A stretch of DNA of 40,483 nt from Alphaproteobacteria bacterium (GCA_016757515.1 JAERIN010000010.1:1-40483), one strand, 5' to 3'. Numbered from the stretch's first letter, positions 22,199 to 30,119 are shown. Translations and numbers: made by a program. Notes: generated by a model from the letters alone, not told the origin.

Positions 22199-23249
22199 CT
22201 AGACGCGGCGGCGGGTGAAGAAGGCACCCTGCGCCAGGGCGGGCAGGCAGGCAAGGGCGTCCAGGGCCGCGTCGGGCAGAGCCTCAAACGCCCGCCGGGA
22301 CAGGCCCTTTGCCCGAAACCGGGGGTAGGCGCGGGCCAGGGCCGGGCCGGGGTGTGGCCCGCCTGCGGTGAGGTAATCCGCAGCCAGGTGCCCCGCGCGG
22401 TCCCCGAAGGCCAGGGCTGTGTGGATGCCCCCGGCAGTCAGGGGGCTCACCAGCCCCGCCGCGTCCCCCACCAAGACCACGTCGCCCTTATACACAGGAT
22501 CCAGGCGACCTCCCACAGGGATGACCCCCCGCCGCTCTCCAAGGACCTCGGGCCTCTCCGGCAGGCCCAGGGCGGGCGCAGCAAAACCCCAGAACGCGGG
22601 CAAGTCCACCGGCGCGCCCGGCAGGCGGGCCAGGCCGAACTGGAGGTGGCCCGGCCCCGGCACGGCCCAGCCGATGTACCCCGGCGCGTGCGCGCGGGTG
22701 AGGAAGACGTGCAGGGCCTCCGGCTCTGTGGTCAGGGGGCATGCCCACTCGGCCCCCACCAGGAAGCGCCGGTTTCCCGGAAGGCCAAAGGCCCGCGCCA
22801 CGGCGGACCGCCCTCCGTCCGCTCCGATGAGGAGCCGGGCCGTAAACTTCCCCCCGTTCACCTGCACGCTGCCGCTGTTCTGCGCCCCCTCCCGGAACGC
22901 CGTGCGCAGCATAACCTCCGCCCCCGCCGCGCGGGCCCGTTCGGTCATCCATGCCATCAGGGCCGGGGTGTCCGTGGCGAAAAAGCGGTATCGGCGGCTG
23001 GCCAGGTCCACATACCGCAGGGACGGGCCATACAGGCGCACCCGCCCGATGGGCCGCACCATCCCCGGCGGCAGCGGCCCCAGGAGGTCTGCGGCCTCTT
23101 GCGTCAAAAATCCCCGTGGTGTGGAGCGCAGCGCCCGGTGCCTCCCGCCGCTCCAGCACGGCCACGCGCACGCCCGCCGTCGCGGCCACCCGCGCGGCCT
23201 CCAGGCCCGCAAAGCTCCCCCCCACAATGATAAGGTCGTGCGTCGTCAC
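22199..23249 (-). pseudogene. Geranylgeranyl-reductase-family FAD oxidoreductase, frameshifted
   Basis: The N-terminal frame starts at GTG 23249: MTTHDLIIVGGSFAGLEAAR is an FAD-binding Rossmann motif, continuing to ALHTTGI. The rest, from LTQEAADLLGPLPPG to the stop at 22199, is in another frame and is well conserved: LLIGADGGRSAVARAFGL and GDAAGLVSPLTAGGIHTALAFG are the GD-containing FAD motifs of this family. Removing one T from the T5 run at 23106-23110 joins both into a normal protein of about 350 residues, matching the HTTGIL..EA pattern of relatives. Relatives reduce isoprenoid double bonds or act as electron-transfer dehydrogenases. It may be a recent pseudogene or a base-calling error. 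It is divergent from etfB. Confidence 0.8.
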
Positions 23250-23352
23250 GCGCTTGCCTTAGCGCACGGTGCCCCTTCCGTCATCCCAGGCGGATGAGGC
23301 GTGCACGTCGCAGCGGTGGCGAGAACAAAAAAACCCTGCTACACCTCGGCCC

Positions 23353-24093
23353 ATGAAAATCCTGGTCCCCATAAAGCGCGTTGTTGACCACGCCGTGCGT
23401 GTGCGCGTCGTGGACGGCGCTGTGGCGCGGGAGGGGGTCCGCATGGCCATAAACCCCTATGATGAGGTCGCGCTGGAGGCCGCCCTGCGCCTGCGTGAAT
23501 CGGGCTTGGCAACAGAGATTGTGGCCGTCACCCTGGGCGCGGCGCGCGCGGTGGAGCAGCTCCGCACGGCGCGGGCCATGGGCGCGGACCGCCTGACGCA
23601 TGTTGTGCACGAGGGCCCCCAGGACGCTCTGGCTGTGGCGCGGTGTCTGGCCGCGGTCGCTCGGCGTGAGGGGCCGGGCCTCATCCTGGCCGGGAAGCAG
23701 GACACAGACACCGACGCGGGGGCCGTGGGGCCCATGCTCGCGGGCCTCCTCGGCTGGGCCCAGGCCACAGCGGCGTCGTCCCTGAAGGTGGAGGGGCATC
23801 AGGCTTTTGTGACACGGGAGGTGGAGGGCGGCACGCAGGACCTGCGCCTTCGCCTCCCCGCCGTGGTGACGTGCGAACTCAACCTGGCCCAGCCCCGGAA
23901 GGCCCCCCTCCCGGCGGTCATAAAGGCCAAGGCCGCGCCGGTGGAGGCCCTGACCCCGGACGGTCTGGGCATTGATATGGCCCTGGGGTATGAGGTTGTG
24001 TCCCTGTCTGAACCCCCGCCCCGGGCGGGCCTGGGCGTACGGGTGGACAGCCCGGAGGCCCTGGCGTCCATCCTGCGCGAGAAGGGGTTTTGA
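23353..24093 (+). CDS. etfB: Electron transfer flavoprotein beta subunit
   Basis: EtfB pairs with EtfA to carry electrons from acyl-CoA and other dehydrogenases to ETF-quinone oxidoreductase. The 246-residue protein begins MKILVPIKRVVDHAVRVRV and has MAINPYDEVALEAALRL and ILAGKQDTDTDAGAVGPMLAGLLGW, the AMP-binding region of EtfB. The terminal recruitment-loop lysines occur in RKAPLPAVIKAKA. etfA normally follows immediately; here the next gene is a dehydrogenase, so EtfA must be encoded elsewhere or be absent. A TACACC box 7 bp before the ATG suggests another leaderless start, though its -35 is weak. Confidence 0.93.
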   Translation: MKILVPIKRVVDHAVRVRVVDGAVAREGVRMAINPYDEVALEAALRLRESGLATEIVAVTLGAARAVEQLRTARAMGADRLTHVVHEGPQDALAVARCLAAVARREGPGLILAGKQDTDTDAGAVGPMLAGLLGWAQATAASSLKVEGHQAFVTREVEGGTQDLRLRLPAVVTCELNLAQPRKAPLPAVIKAKAAPVEALTPDGLGIDMALGYEVVSLSEPPPRAGLGVRVDSPEALASILREKGF

Positions 24094-25133
24094 GGGCCAG
24101 CGTGCACCCGGCCGACCTGGAGGGGTTTGTGGCCCGCGTGCTTGCTGCGGCAGGATTCGCGCAAGGTGAGGCCGAGGCCTGCGCCCACGCTTTGGTCCGT
24201 GCGGACGCGGCGGGTGTGCCGTCCCACGGGGTGGCCCGTGTGCCGGAGTACTGCGCGGCTCTGCGCCGGGGAGACCTGGTGGCCGGGGCGGAGATAAAAA
24301 TTCTCTCGCAAGGGCCCGCTTACGTGGCCGCAGACGCGGGCAGGGCCCTGGGGCAGGTCGCGGTGCCCGCCCTTCTGGAGGCGCTATACGCGAAGGTGGC
24401 CGAGGCCGGCGTTGCGTCCGGCACCCTACGCAACTGCGGCCATGTGGGGCGCCTGGCGGACTGGGTGGAGGCTGCGGCCCTGCGCGGCCACGCGGCCCTG
24501 ATGCTGGTCCAGGACAACGGGGCGCTTGCCTGCGTTGCGCCGCCGGGGGGTGTGCGGGCCGTCACCTCCACCAACCCCATCGGCTTTGCCTGCCCCGTGG
24601 CGGGGGCGCAGCCCTTTGTCTTGGATATGGCCACAAGCGCCACGGCCATAGGCCGGGCGCGACTCCTGCACCAAGCCGGGGAGGCCGCGCCCGAGGGCAC
24701 CCTACAGGACTCTGCCGGGCGGCCCACGACGGACCCGGGCGTGCTGTTTGCAGAGCCCAGTGGTGCCATCCGCCCAGCAGGGGCGCACAAGGGGTTTGGC
24801 CTGGCCATGGTAGCGGACCTTCTGGCCGCCGGCCTGTCCGGGGGCCACATGCCCCCAGCCCCTGCGGGCACCCCGTGCCTCAACACCGTGTGCATCACCC
24901 TATGGAATCCAGCGTACTTTGCGGGGCTGAGCCACATGGCGGAGGAGGCCGCACAATACCTGGACCATATCCGCGCCTGCCCGCCCATAGACCACACAAA
25001 GCCCGTGCGCGTGCCCGGGGACCGCGCCGCGGCGGCCCAGGCACGCGCGCAGCGTGACGGGGTGGCCGTGGCCCCAGAGACGTGGGCCCGACTGGAACGC
25101 CTGGCCGCAAGGCTGGGCGTGGCCGTGCCCTGA
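24090..25133 (+). CDS. Ldh-family (malate/L-lactate dehydrogenase-like) NAD(P)-dependent oxidoreductase
   Basis: Belongs to the type 2 malate/L-sulfolactate/ureidoglycolate dehydrogenase family (Ldh_2), which is unrelated to classic Rossmann LDH. The 347-residue protein has the usual order: helical N-terminus (ADLEGFVARVLAAAGF), GVPSHGVARVPEYCAAL, VASGTLRNCGHVGRLADWVEAA, TSTNPIGFACPVAG and PFVLDMATSATA. HKGFGLAMVADLLAAGLSG lies near the C-terminal part. The substrate cannot be read; malate, lactate and related 2-hydroxy acids are possible. A TTG start overlaps the etfB stop; a GTG at 24102 is the alternative. Coupling to etfB suggests cotranscription. Confidence 0.85.
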   Translation: MRASVHPADLEGFVARVLAAAGFAQGEAEACAHALVRADAAGVPSHGVARVPEYCAALRRGDLVAGAEIKILSQGPAYVAADAGRALGQVAVPALLEALYAKVAEAGVASGTLRNCGHVGRLADWVEAAALRGHAALMLVQDNGALACVAPPGGVRAVTSTNPIGFACPVAGAQPFVLDMATSATAIGRARLLHQAGEAAPEGTLQDSAGRPTTDPGVLFAEPSGAIRPAGAHKGFGLAMVADLLAAGLSGGHMPPAPAGTPCLNTVCITLWNPAYFAGLSHMAEEAAQYLDHIRACPPIDHTKPVRVPGDRAAAAQARAQRDGVAVAPETWARLERLAARLGVAVP

Positions 25134-25209
25134 GGCCATCCTGTGTATATCTTTGCGGATAAGCCCTTGTGGCTTGCCCTGGCCCGGCCCACGGGTCTAG
25201 CCTAGGCGC

Positions 25210-25719
25210 ATGGTACGCCTCCCGCACCTTGCAATCTTGGCCGCCCTCGCCCTTGCCGGCTGCTCTGGGCAGCCCATACGCGCCTTTAGCGGCAACGCTG
25301 CGCAGGTCGCGGCCCCGCCGGACAAGGTCTCTGCCCTGCTGGCTGAGTCTGCGGACCGGGCGTCCACCGCGCTGGAGAGCCTGGCGGCGGTGGAGGCCGC
25401 GCGGACCCCTGTGGCGGACCAGGTCGCGCCCGCCACACATGCCCCCCCTGGCCTCGCGCGAGCCATAACCGTCCAGTGGGTCGGGCCCGTGGAGCCCGTG
25501 ACGCGGACCTTGGTGGACAGGGCGGGGTACACATTCGCCACCACGGGGCGGGCCCCGGCCGTGCCGATCGTGGTGAGCGTGGACGCCGAGAACACCCCCG
25601 TGCTTGAGGTCTTGCGCTCCATCGGCCTCCAGATGGGCACGCGCGCGGCCCTGCGGGTGGACGGAACGCGGCGCAGCGTGGAGATCGCCTATGACCCGGC
25701 AGAACAGAAACGACCGTAG
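25210..25719 (+). CDS. dotD: Type IVB secretion outer-membrane lipoprotein DotD
   Basis: DotD is a lipoprotein of the Dot/Icm outer-membrane core that helps place DotH. The 169-residue protein has a lipoprotein signal with lipobox LALAGC (Cys18). A helical stretch DKVSALLAESADRASTALESL follows, then the small secretin-N0-like domain: ITVQWVGPVEPVTRTLVDRAGY, VPIVVSVDAENTPVLEVLRSIGLQMG and RRSVEIAYDP. These are typical of DotD. It starts the dotD-dotC cluster and overlaps dotC by 29 bp. The TCTAGC/TAGCCT sequence 6-8 bp upstream of the ATG, with TTGCCC further up, looks like another very short-leader promoter. Confidence 0.92.
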   Translation: MVRLPHLAILAALALAGCSGQPIRAFSGNAAQVAAPPDKVSALLAESADRASTALESLAAVEAARTPVADQVAPATHAPPGLARAITVQWVGPVEPVTRTLVDRAGYTFATTGRAPAVPIVVSVDAENTPVLEVLRSIGLQMGTRAALRVDGTRRSVEIAYDPAEQKRP

Positions 25720-26608
25720 GGTGCCCTGGTCCGCGCCCCCTGCCCCTGCAAAGGGCGGAGTCTTGCTGCTTCTCCTGGTGGCTGTGTTCCTCCTCGCGCC
25801 CGGCAACGCCCAGGCGGACACCGTGTGGGAGCCGGGGAGCAACGCGGCGGTGGAGGACTCCCTTGCCAAGCCCCCCACCTTGAAGGAACTCCAACGCGTC
25901 CCAAGTGCGCCGCCTCTGGGCAAAGACGCGAACGTCCCCCCCCTAGACATCCGCGCCGACGCCTTGAAGGAGGCCGCCATTTCTTACGGCGCACGCGGGG
26001 GGCTGGCCATGCGGACGTGGGAAATCCGCCGCGAACTGGCCACCCGCGCGCGCTACCTGGACCGGGTGTATGACTTCCGCGCGCTCCTCATTCCGGCACC
26101 GTCGGGCTTCCTCATAGAGCCACCGGTGATTAGCGAGGCCATGAACGCCACGATCATCACATCCGGTGGGCAGGAGGCTGCGGTCAGCGACCGCATCTAC
26201 AACATCATCGCCAATGCGCGGATCGTGAGTACGCCCCGGACCTGGCGCGGGTACCTAGAACGTCAGTGGGGCGCGATTGACTCCCCGCCGGACGTTCTGC
26301 TGCCCCGCGACGTGGCGGAGCGCAAGACATGGAAGGAATACGTGGCCAGGGGCTGGGCCGAGGGGGTGCGCCAAGCGGAGGAGATTTTCGCGGACGACCT
26401 CAACCGCCTCCAGGCGGACTTCCGGGGCATGATTCGCTACCGCACCCTCCTGGCCCAGGGGATGGTCTCCGCGCCCTATGCGCTGCAGGAGGACCGGGGC
26501 GTGACCGGCGGGGGGGATGAGATGCGCGTGGGCGACCGCGCAGTGGCCATCACCGGCGTGCCGCAGCTGATACCGGAGGCCCGTGCATGGACGCCCGCGG
26601 GGCGGTAG
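25691..26608 (+). CDS. dotC: Type IVB secretion outer-membrane core protein DotC
   Basis: Partner of DotD and DotH in the outer-membrane ring. The 305-residue protein contains the DotC core in order: DALKEAAISYGARGGLAMRTWEIRREL, YLDRVYDFRALLIPAPSGFLIEPPVISEA, AAVSDRIYNIIANARIVSTPRTWRGYLER. GMIRYRTLLAQGMVSAPYAL and GDRAVAITGVPQLIPEA follow. It has a hydrophobic signal sequence (GVLLLLLVAVFLLAPGNAQA) with no cysteine near its end, so unlike Legionella DotC it does not look like a lipoprotein. ATG 25691 overlaps dotD by 29 bp and starts just before the signal region. Confidence 0.93.
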   Translation: MTRQNRNDRRVPWSAPPAPAKGGVLLLLLVAVFLLAPGNAQADTVWEPGSNAAVEDSLAKPPTLKELQRVPSAPPLGKDANVPPLDIRADALKEAAISYGARGGLAMRTWEIRRELATRARYLDRVYDFRALLIPAPSGFLIEPPVISEAMNATIITSGGQEAAVSDRIYNIIANARIVSTPRTWRGYLERQWGAIDSPPDVLLPRDVAERKTWKEYVARGWAEGVRQAEEIFADDLNRLQADFRGMIRYRTLLAQGMVSAPYALQEDRGVTGGGDEMRVGDRAVAITGVPQLIPEARAWTPAGR

Positions 26609-26624
26609 GCCTCAGGAGCTAAAG

Positions 26625-27230
26625 ATGAGGATGCACGAAAAGGAGGGACGGACGGTCCTGGAGGCGCGGAGCTTTGTCCTTGCCGCACTCATCACCCTGG
26701 GTGGCCTGTATGTGCTAGGCTACGCGGCCTGGGTGTTCTGGACCACTGGGGAGGTCGTCGCCTGGGGCCTTGCTGTGGGTGTGGCCTCCCTCCTGGCCGC
26801 CCTCCCGTTTGTTTTCACCTCGCGTTGGACGCTGGACGTGCCCCGCAAGCTCTTGATATGGGAGCGCTGGTCCCCCCTCGGAGAGGTGCCCTTCCGCGAT
26901 ATACAACGGTTTGTCTTGCAGAGTATCGTCGGTGTAGATGGCGGTGCAGCCGATGGCATGGCCTACCGCCTGGCCGTAGAGACCGCCGGTGGCCCCGTAC
27001 CCCTTACCACAGCATACACGGCGATGGAGCCCCACGACTGGGAGCCGGTTCTGAGACGTTTGCGCGAGGTCGTCGGCCTGGAGCCCGCGGACACGGTGCC
27101 GGAGAGTATTGCGGCCATGGCCCGCGCCGGGCGGACCATAGACGCGGTGCGCCTCCTGCGCGAGGTAGAACCAAACCTTTCCCTTTACGAAGCCAAGGCG
27201 CGGGTTGAGGCGCTGTCCAAAGAAGGGTGA
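26625..27230 (+). CDS. Unknown two-helix membrane protein between dotC and dotB
   Basis: Not recognised by name. The 201-residue protein has two adjacent membrane helices (about residues 13-35, FVLAALITLGGLYVLGYAAW, and 42-62, WGLAVGVASLLAALPF). A beta-rich domain follows (SRWTLDVPRKLLIWERW, EVPFRDIQRFVLQ), like the PH-type domains of small membrane proteins. The C-terminal 35 residues (IAAMARAGRTIDAVRLLRE...SLYEAKARVEAL) resemble the helical turn of ribosomal protein L7/L12. AGGAG lies 6 bp before ATG 26625. It sits inside the dotDC-dotB cluster, where Legionella has none, so it may be a lineage-specific secretion component. It is probably cotranscribed with dotC. Confidence 0.75.
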   Translation: MRMHEKEGRTVLEARSFVLAALITLGGLYVLGYAAWVFWTTGEVVAWGLAVGVASLLAALPFVFTSRWTLDVPRKLLIWERWSPLGEVPFRDIQRFVLQSIVGVDGGAADGMAYRLAVETAGGPVPLTTAYTAMEPHDWEPVLRRLREVVGLEPADTVPESIAAMARAGRTIDAVRLLREVEPNLSLYEAKARVEALSKEG

Positions 27231-27246
27231 ACAAGAACAGCCTTCC

Positions 27247-27275
27247 TTGCGCCCGCAACGCGGCGGGGGTAGCCT
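27247..27275 (+). promoter_or_regulatory. Promoter giving a probable leaderless dotB mRNA
   Basis: TTGCGC (27247-27252), 17 bp, TAGCCT (27270-27275), then 7 bp to ATG 27283. It lies in the 52-bp gap after the unknown membrane gene. The -35 is identical to those of infA and gltX. Confidence 0.65.
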
Positions 27276-27282
27276 GCCCCCC

Positions 27283-28449
27283 ATGGAAGCCCGGGAGCCG
27301 GTAAGCCTTTTGAAGGGCGCAGAGAACGTCGCGGCGACGTGGCCGGACGAGCCCATGCGCTTCACGCGGGACGACATAGACCCGTTCCTCCTGTGGTGCG
27401 TGAAGAAGAGCGCCTCGGACATCACCTTCCAGACAGACCGCCCGGCCTACACGGAGGTCAACGGCGTACTCTACCCCGCAACCTACCGCCCCCTGGACGC
27501 GGCGGACATGGCCGCAGTGCTGGAAAAGCTCTATGGGCCCGAGGCCGCAGCACGCCTCGCCGGCGGTCACGACCTGGACGTCTCCTATGAAATCCGTCCC
27601 GACCGCTACTCCCGCACCCGCTTCCGCGTGAACATCACCGCCGTCCTGTCCAAGGGCCGGGACTCCGCCCAGGCCACGCTCCGCGTCCTGCCAGGGGAGC
27701 CGCCCTCCATGACGGATCTGGGGATAGAAGAAGAGATAGCCCGCGCCTGGGCCACCCGTCAGGGGATTGTCATCATCACCGGCCCCACCGGGTCGGGGAA
27801 GACGACCCTGCTGGCCGCTGGGTGCCGGATGCTCCTGGAGCGCCCGCGCGGGTGCGGCAAAATGCTCACCTACGAGGCGCCCATAGAATACGTGTATGAC
27901 TCCATCAAAAGCCCCCGTTCCCTGGTTGCCCAGACCGAGATCCCGCGCCACCTGCCCACCTTCGCCGCCGGGGTGCGCAACGCGCTCCGCCGCAAGCCAG
28001 AGATCATCCTGGTCGGCGAGGCGCGGGACCGGGAGACCATAAACGCCGCCATAGAGGCCGCGCAGACCGGCCACGCTGTGTATACGACGACACATACCCT
28101 GGGCGTCGCGGCCACAGTCCAGCGCATGATCACCGTCTACGACATGGCCGAGCGGGAGGAGCGGGCCCTGGCCCTCATGGAGGCCCTGCGGATGATTGTC
28201 ACGCAGGCCCTGGTCCCCCGCGTGGGAGGGCAAGGCCGCGTAGGCGTGCGGGAGTGGATGGTCTTCCCCGGCGAGGTGCGCGAAAAGCTTATGGACATGC
28301 CCTTTGTGAACTGGCCCGTGGAGATCGCCCGCATGGTGCCCTTTTACGGGCGCGCCATGGAGGCCAGCGCGGAGGCCGCGCTGGAGGCCGGGCTGATAGA
28401 CCGGACGTCCTACCTCCACCTGTCCGCCGCCACAGGGGCGATAGCGTAG
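27283..28449 (+). CDS. dotB: Type IVB secretion ATPase DotB
   Basis: Hexameric VirB11/PilT-type ATPase at the cytoplasmic face of the Dot/Icm channel. The 388-residue protein has an N-terminal domain (FTRDDIDPFLLWCVKKSASD, then ITFQTDRPAYTEVNG), Walker A GPTGSGKTT (residues 167-175), an Asp box (MLTYEAPIEYVYD), Walker B IILVGEARDRETI (241-253) and the His box TGHAVYTTTHTLGVA. The length is close to Legionella DotB (377). ATG 27283 is fixed by the promoter 7 bp upstream; an upstream in-frame extension lacks support. It follows dotD, dotC and an extra gene, preserving the dotDCB order of other systems. Confidence 0.95.
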   Translation: MEAREPVSLLKGAENVAATWPDEPMRFTRDDIDPFLLWCVKKSASDITFQTDRPAYTEVNGVLYPATYRPLDAADMAAVLEKLYGPEAAARLAGGHDLDVSYEIRPDRYSRTRFRVNITAVLSKGRDSAQATLRVLPGEPPSMTDLGIEEEIARAWATRQGIVIITGPTGSGKTTLLAAGCRMLLERPRGCGKMLTYEAPIEYVYDSIKSPRSLVAQTEIPRHLPTFAAGVRNALRRKPEIILVGEARDRETINAAIEAAQTGHAVYTTTHTLGVAATVQRMITVYDMAEREERALALMEALRMIVTQALVPRVGGQGRVGVREWMVFPGEVREKLMDMPFVNWPVEIARMVPFYGRAMEASAEAALEAGLIDRTSYLHLSAATGAIA

Positions 28450-28596
28450 AAAGGGGTCCAGCCCGCGGTGGTTAACGGCCCCTTAAGCCTGTTTGTGTAC
28501 CCTGAACGGGGAGAAACACGATAAGGGGGAGCGCACATAGGGCCGTTTAACGATTTTTTTGGCCTTTGGCAGTGGCAGAGAGCCTTCCTGAACCGC

Positions 28597-29466
28597 GTGC
28601 CCAACAAGATGGGCGCATGGGAGGCATCGGACATTCCCGCCCGCTCCCAAATTGGTCTTAGACTCCAATTCTTGAGATGCGGCGGGATTGCGCGTGGACG
28701 CGCCACGCGGGACCCCCCGCCAACTCCGCCACTGGAGGTGTGGCCACCCCAGGCCCAGGCCCTAGTGGACCGGGTGCGCAAGGCCCAGAGCAGACGGGAA
28801 GAGGTAGACGCAGCCCAAAGGGGCGTGGCAAAACTCATCACATCGGCCATAGACGACGACACGCCATGGGTGGCCGATATGCTGGAAAAACTGGGCACAG
28901 AGGGGCACATCCCCAACGACTGTGATGGGCATGCAATCCTCCAGCGCGCGGTCCTGGAGGAAGCAGGCGTGCCCCCGCAGGACATGGCCATCATCGTGGG
29001 CGGCGTTAAGATCACGGACTATGTGGGGGATGCACCCGTCTTTGGGCCCATTCAGGTGAGTCACACAGCCCTGGTTGTGCGCGACAATAATACCCTTTGG
29101 TACTCGGACAACAATCTGGAGGCCCCCGCGCTCCTGAACCCCGAGACAATGACAGTCCGAGGGCGTATGGAGACCATGGACTTCCGGTTAGAGAGGTGGG
29201 CAGAGTTTGAGCAAACAAGACTCCCAGGGCATGGGCCTGAGCGCGAGGTTGGCATAACGTGGACGCACGTCTTTGGCCTGGACTCTAAGAACCTACACTT
29301 GGTCAACAAGGCCGCGTTTTGGGCCAGTCTAGAGGTTGATGATAAGGACAATCCCACGCCGGAACAGCAGCGCGTTTATGATAGATTCGCAAAGCGCATA
29401 CCGCCGTGCCCAGAAGACTTGGTGGCCCCGCCCCCAAGCCTGTATCCGCTTTTACAGACCCGCTAA
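28597..29466 (+). CDS. BTLCP-type transglutaminase-like cysteine protease
   Basis: Residues 85-175 match the bacterial transglutaminase-like cysteine peptidase family (DUF920, LapG relatives). They hold a Cys in NDCDGHAILQRAVLEEAGVP (Cys109, family GDCEDYA), His156 in VSHTALVVRD (family HAVLAV), and Asp171 in LWYSDNN (family VLDN). The triad is therefore intact. LapG-type members cleave surface adhesins in the periplasm. Here no signal peptide is visible at the N-terminus. The start is unclear: GTG 28597 has no ribosome-binding site. The frame stays open upstream to a stop just before a GGGGGAG tract that precedes only an ATA. It lies downstream of dotB, so a secreted effector is conceivable but unproven. 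Confidence 0.72.
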   Translation: MPNKMGAWEASDIPARSQIGLRLQFLRCGGIARGRATRDPPPTPPLEVWPPQAQALVDRVRKAQSRREEVDAAQRGVAKLITSAIDDDTPWVADMLEKLGTEGHIPNDCDGHAILQRAVLEEAGVPPQDMAIIVGGVKITDYVGDAPVFGPIQVSHTALVVRDNNTLWYSDNNLEAPALLNPETMTVRGRMETMDFRLERWAEFEQTRLPGHGPEREVGITWTHVFGLDSKNLHLVNKAAFWASLEVDDKDNPTPEQQRVYDRFAKRIPPCPEDLVAPPPSLYPLLQTR

Positions 29467-30081
29467 AGCGGCGCGGGGCGCACCCCGGACAACCAGGTCC
29501 AGGGCCACAGCGGCCCAGGCGTCGCAGAACGTTGCCTCCAGCGGCCCGGCGGTGGACAGGACCCGAAACAGCGGCCCACCCACCAGCGCATCCACTGCGA
29601 CCTGCGGCTCTAAACCCGACCCAAACTCCCCGGCCTTTTGCCCCTCTGCCACCGATGCCGCCAGCGCCCCGCGCAACGGCCCCAAAAAGCGGGCCGAAAG
29701 GGCCTCTTGTGCCTTTGCGTCCCCCACAGCCTCGGCCATAAGCTGGGCGAACAGGGGGGCCAGGCGCGCAGAGGACAGAATGTGCAGCAACTTTTTGAGC
29801 TGCGCCGCGACAGCGTCTGTGTGCGTCTTGAGCGGTGGCAGGGGTGCCCGAACCTCCGGCGCGGCCAGAAGGATGTCCAGCGCCAGAGAGCTTTTGCCCG
29901 CCGGGTGTGCGCGGTAGATTGTGGCTTTGCCCACACGGGCCTCCTTGGCTACGGCCTCTATGGACAGAGCCTGAAGCGTCACACCGCGCGCGAGCAGGCG
30001 CTGCACCGCGTTCGTCACCGCCCGCGCGGCGGACGCGCTGCGGGGCCTGCCCCTTGGTTTGCGCTGCTCATCTTGCGCCAT
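29452..30081 (-). CDS. TetR/AcrR-family transcriptional regulator
   Basis: A 209-residue repressor with an N-terminal helix-turn-helix: VTLQALSIEAVAKEARVGKATIYRAHPAGKSS has the TetR pattern, though the usual RRWPSKE segment is altered to RAHPAGKS. The C-terminal part (LFAQLMAEAVGDAKAQEAL, then VAVDALVGGPLFRVLSTAGPL) is like TetR_C ligand domains. The start is supported by TGAGG 4 bp before the ATG. A perfect 14-bp palindrome lies in its own promoter, so it is very likely autoregulated. The ligand is unknown. Its 3' end overlaps the cysteine protease gene by 15 bp tail-to-tail, and phoH is divergent. Confidence 0.88.
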   Translation of the reverse strand: MAQDEQRKPRGRPRSASAARAVTNAVQRLLARGVTLQALSIEAVAKEARVGKATIYRAHPAGKSSLALDILLAAPEVRAPLPPLKTHTDAVAAQLKKLLHILSSARLAPLFAQLMAEAVGDAKAQEALSARFLGPLRGALAASVAEGQKAGEFGSGLEPQVAVDALVGGPLFRVLSTAGPLEATFCDAWAAVALDLVVRGAPRAALAGL

Positions 30082-30091
30082 GGCCTCAGGG

Positions 30092-30119
30092 CATAGACCG
30101 AAACGGACCGGTCCGTAAA
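30092..30119 (-). promoter_or_regulatory. tetR promoter with embedded TetR operator
   Basis: On the minus strand: TTTACG (30114-30119), 16 bp, TCTATG (30092-30097). The perfect palindrome ACGGACCGGTCCGT (30103-30116) covers the -35 edge and spacer, where a bound repressor would block RNA polymerase. The GACCGGTC core is typical of TetR-family operators. Confidence 0.72.

Noticed and set aside
27004-28419. 471-codon minus-strand frame opposite dotB
   Set aside because: Antisense shadow of an unambiguous ATPase gene.
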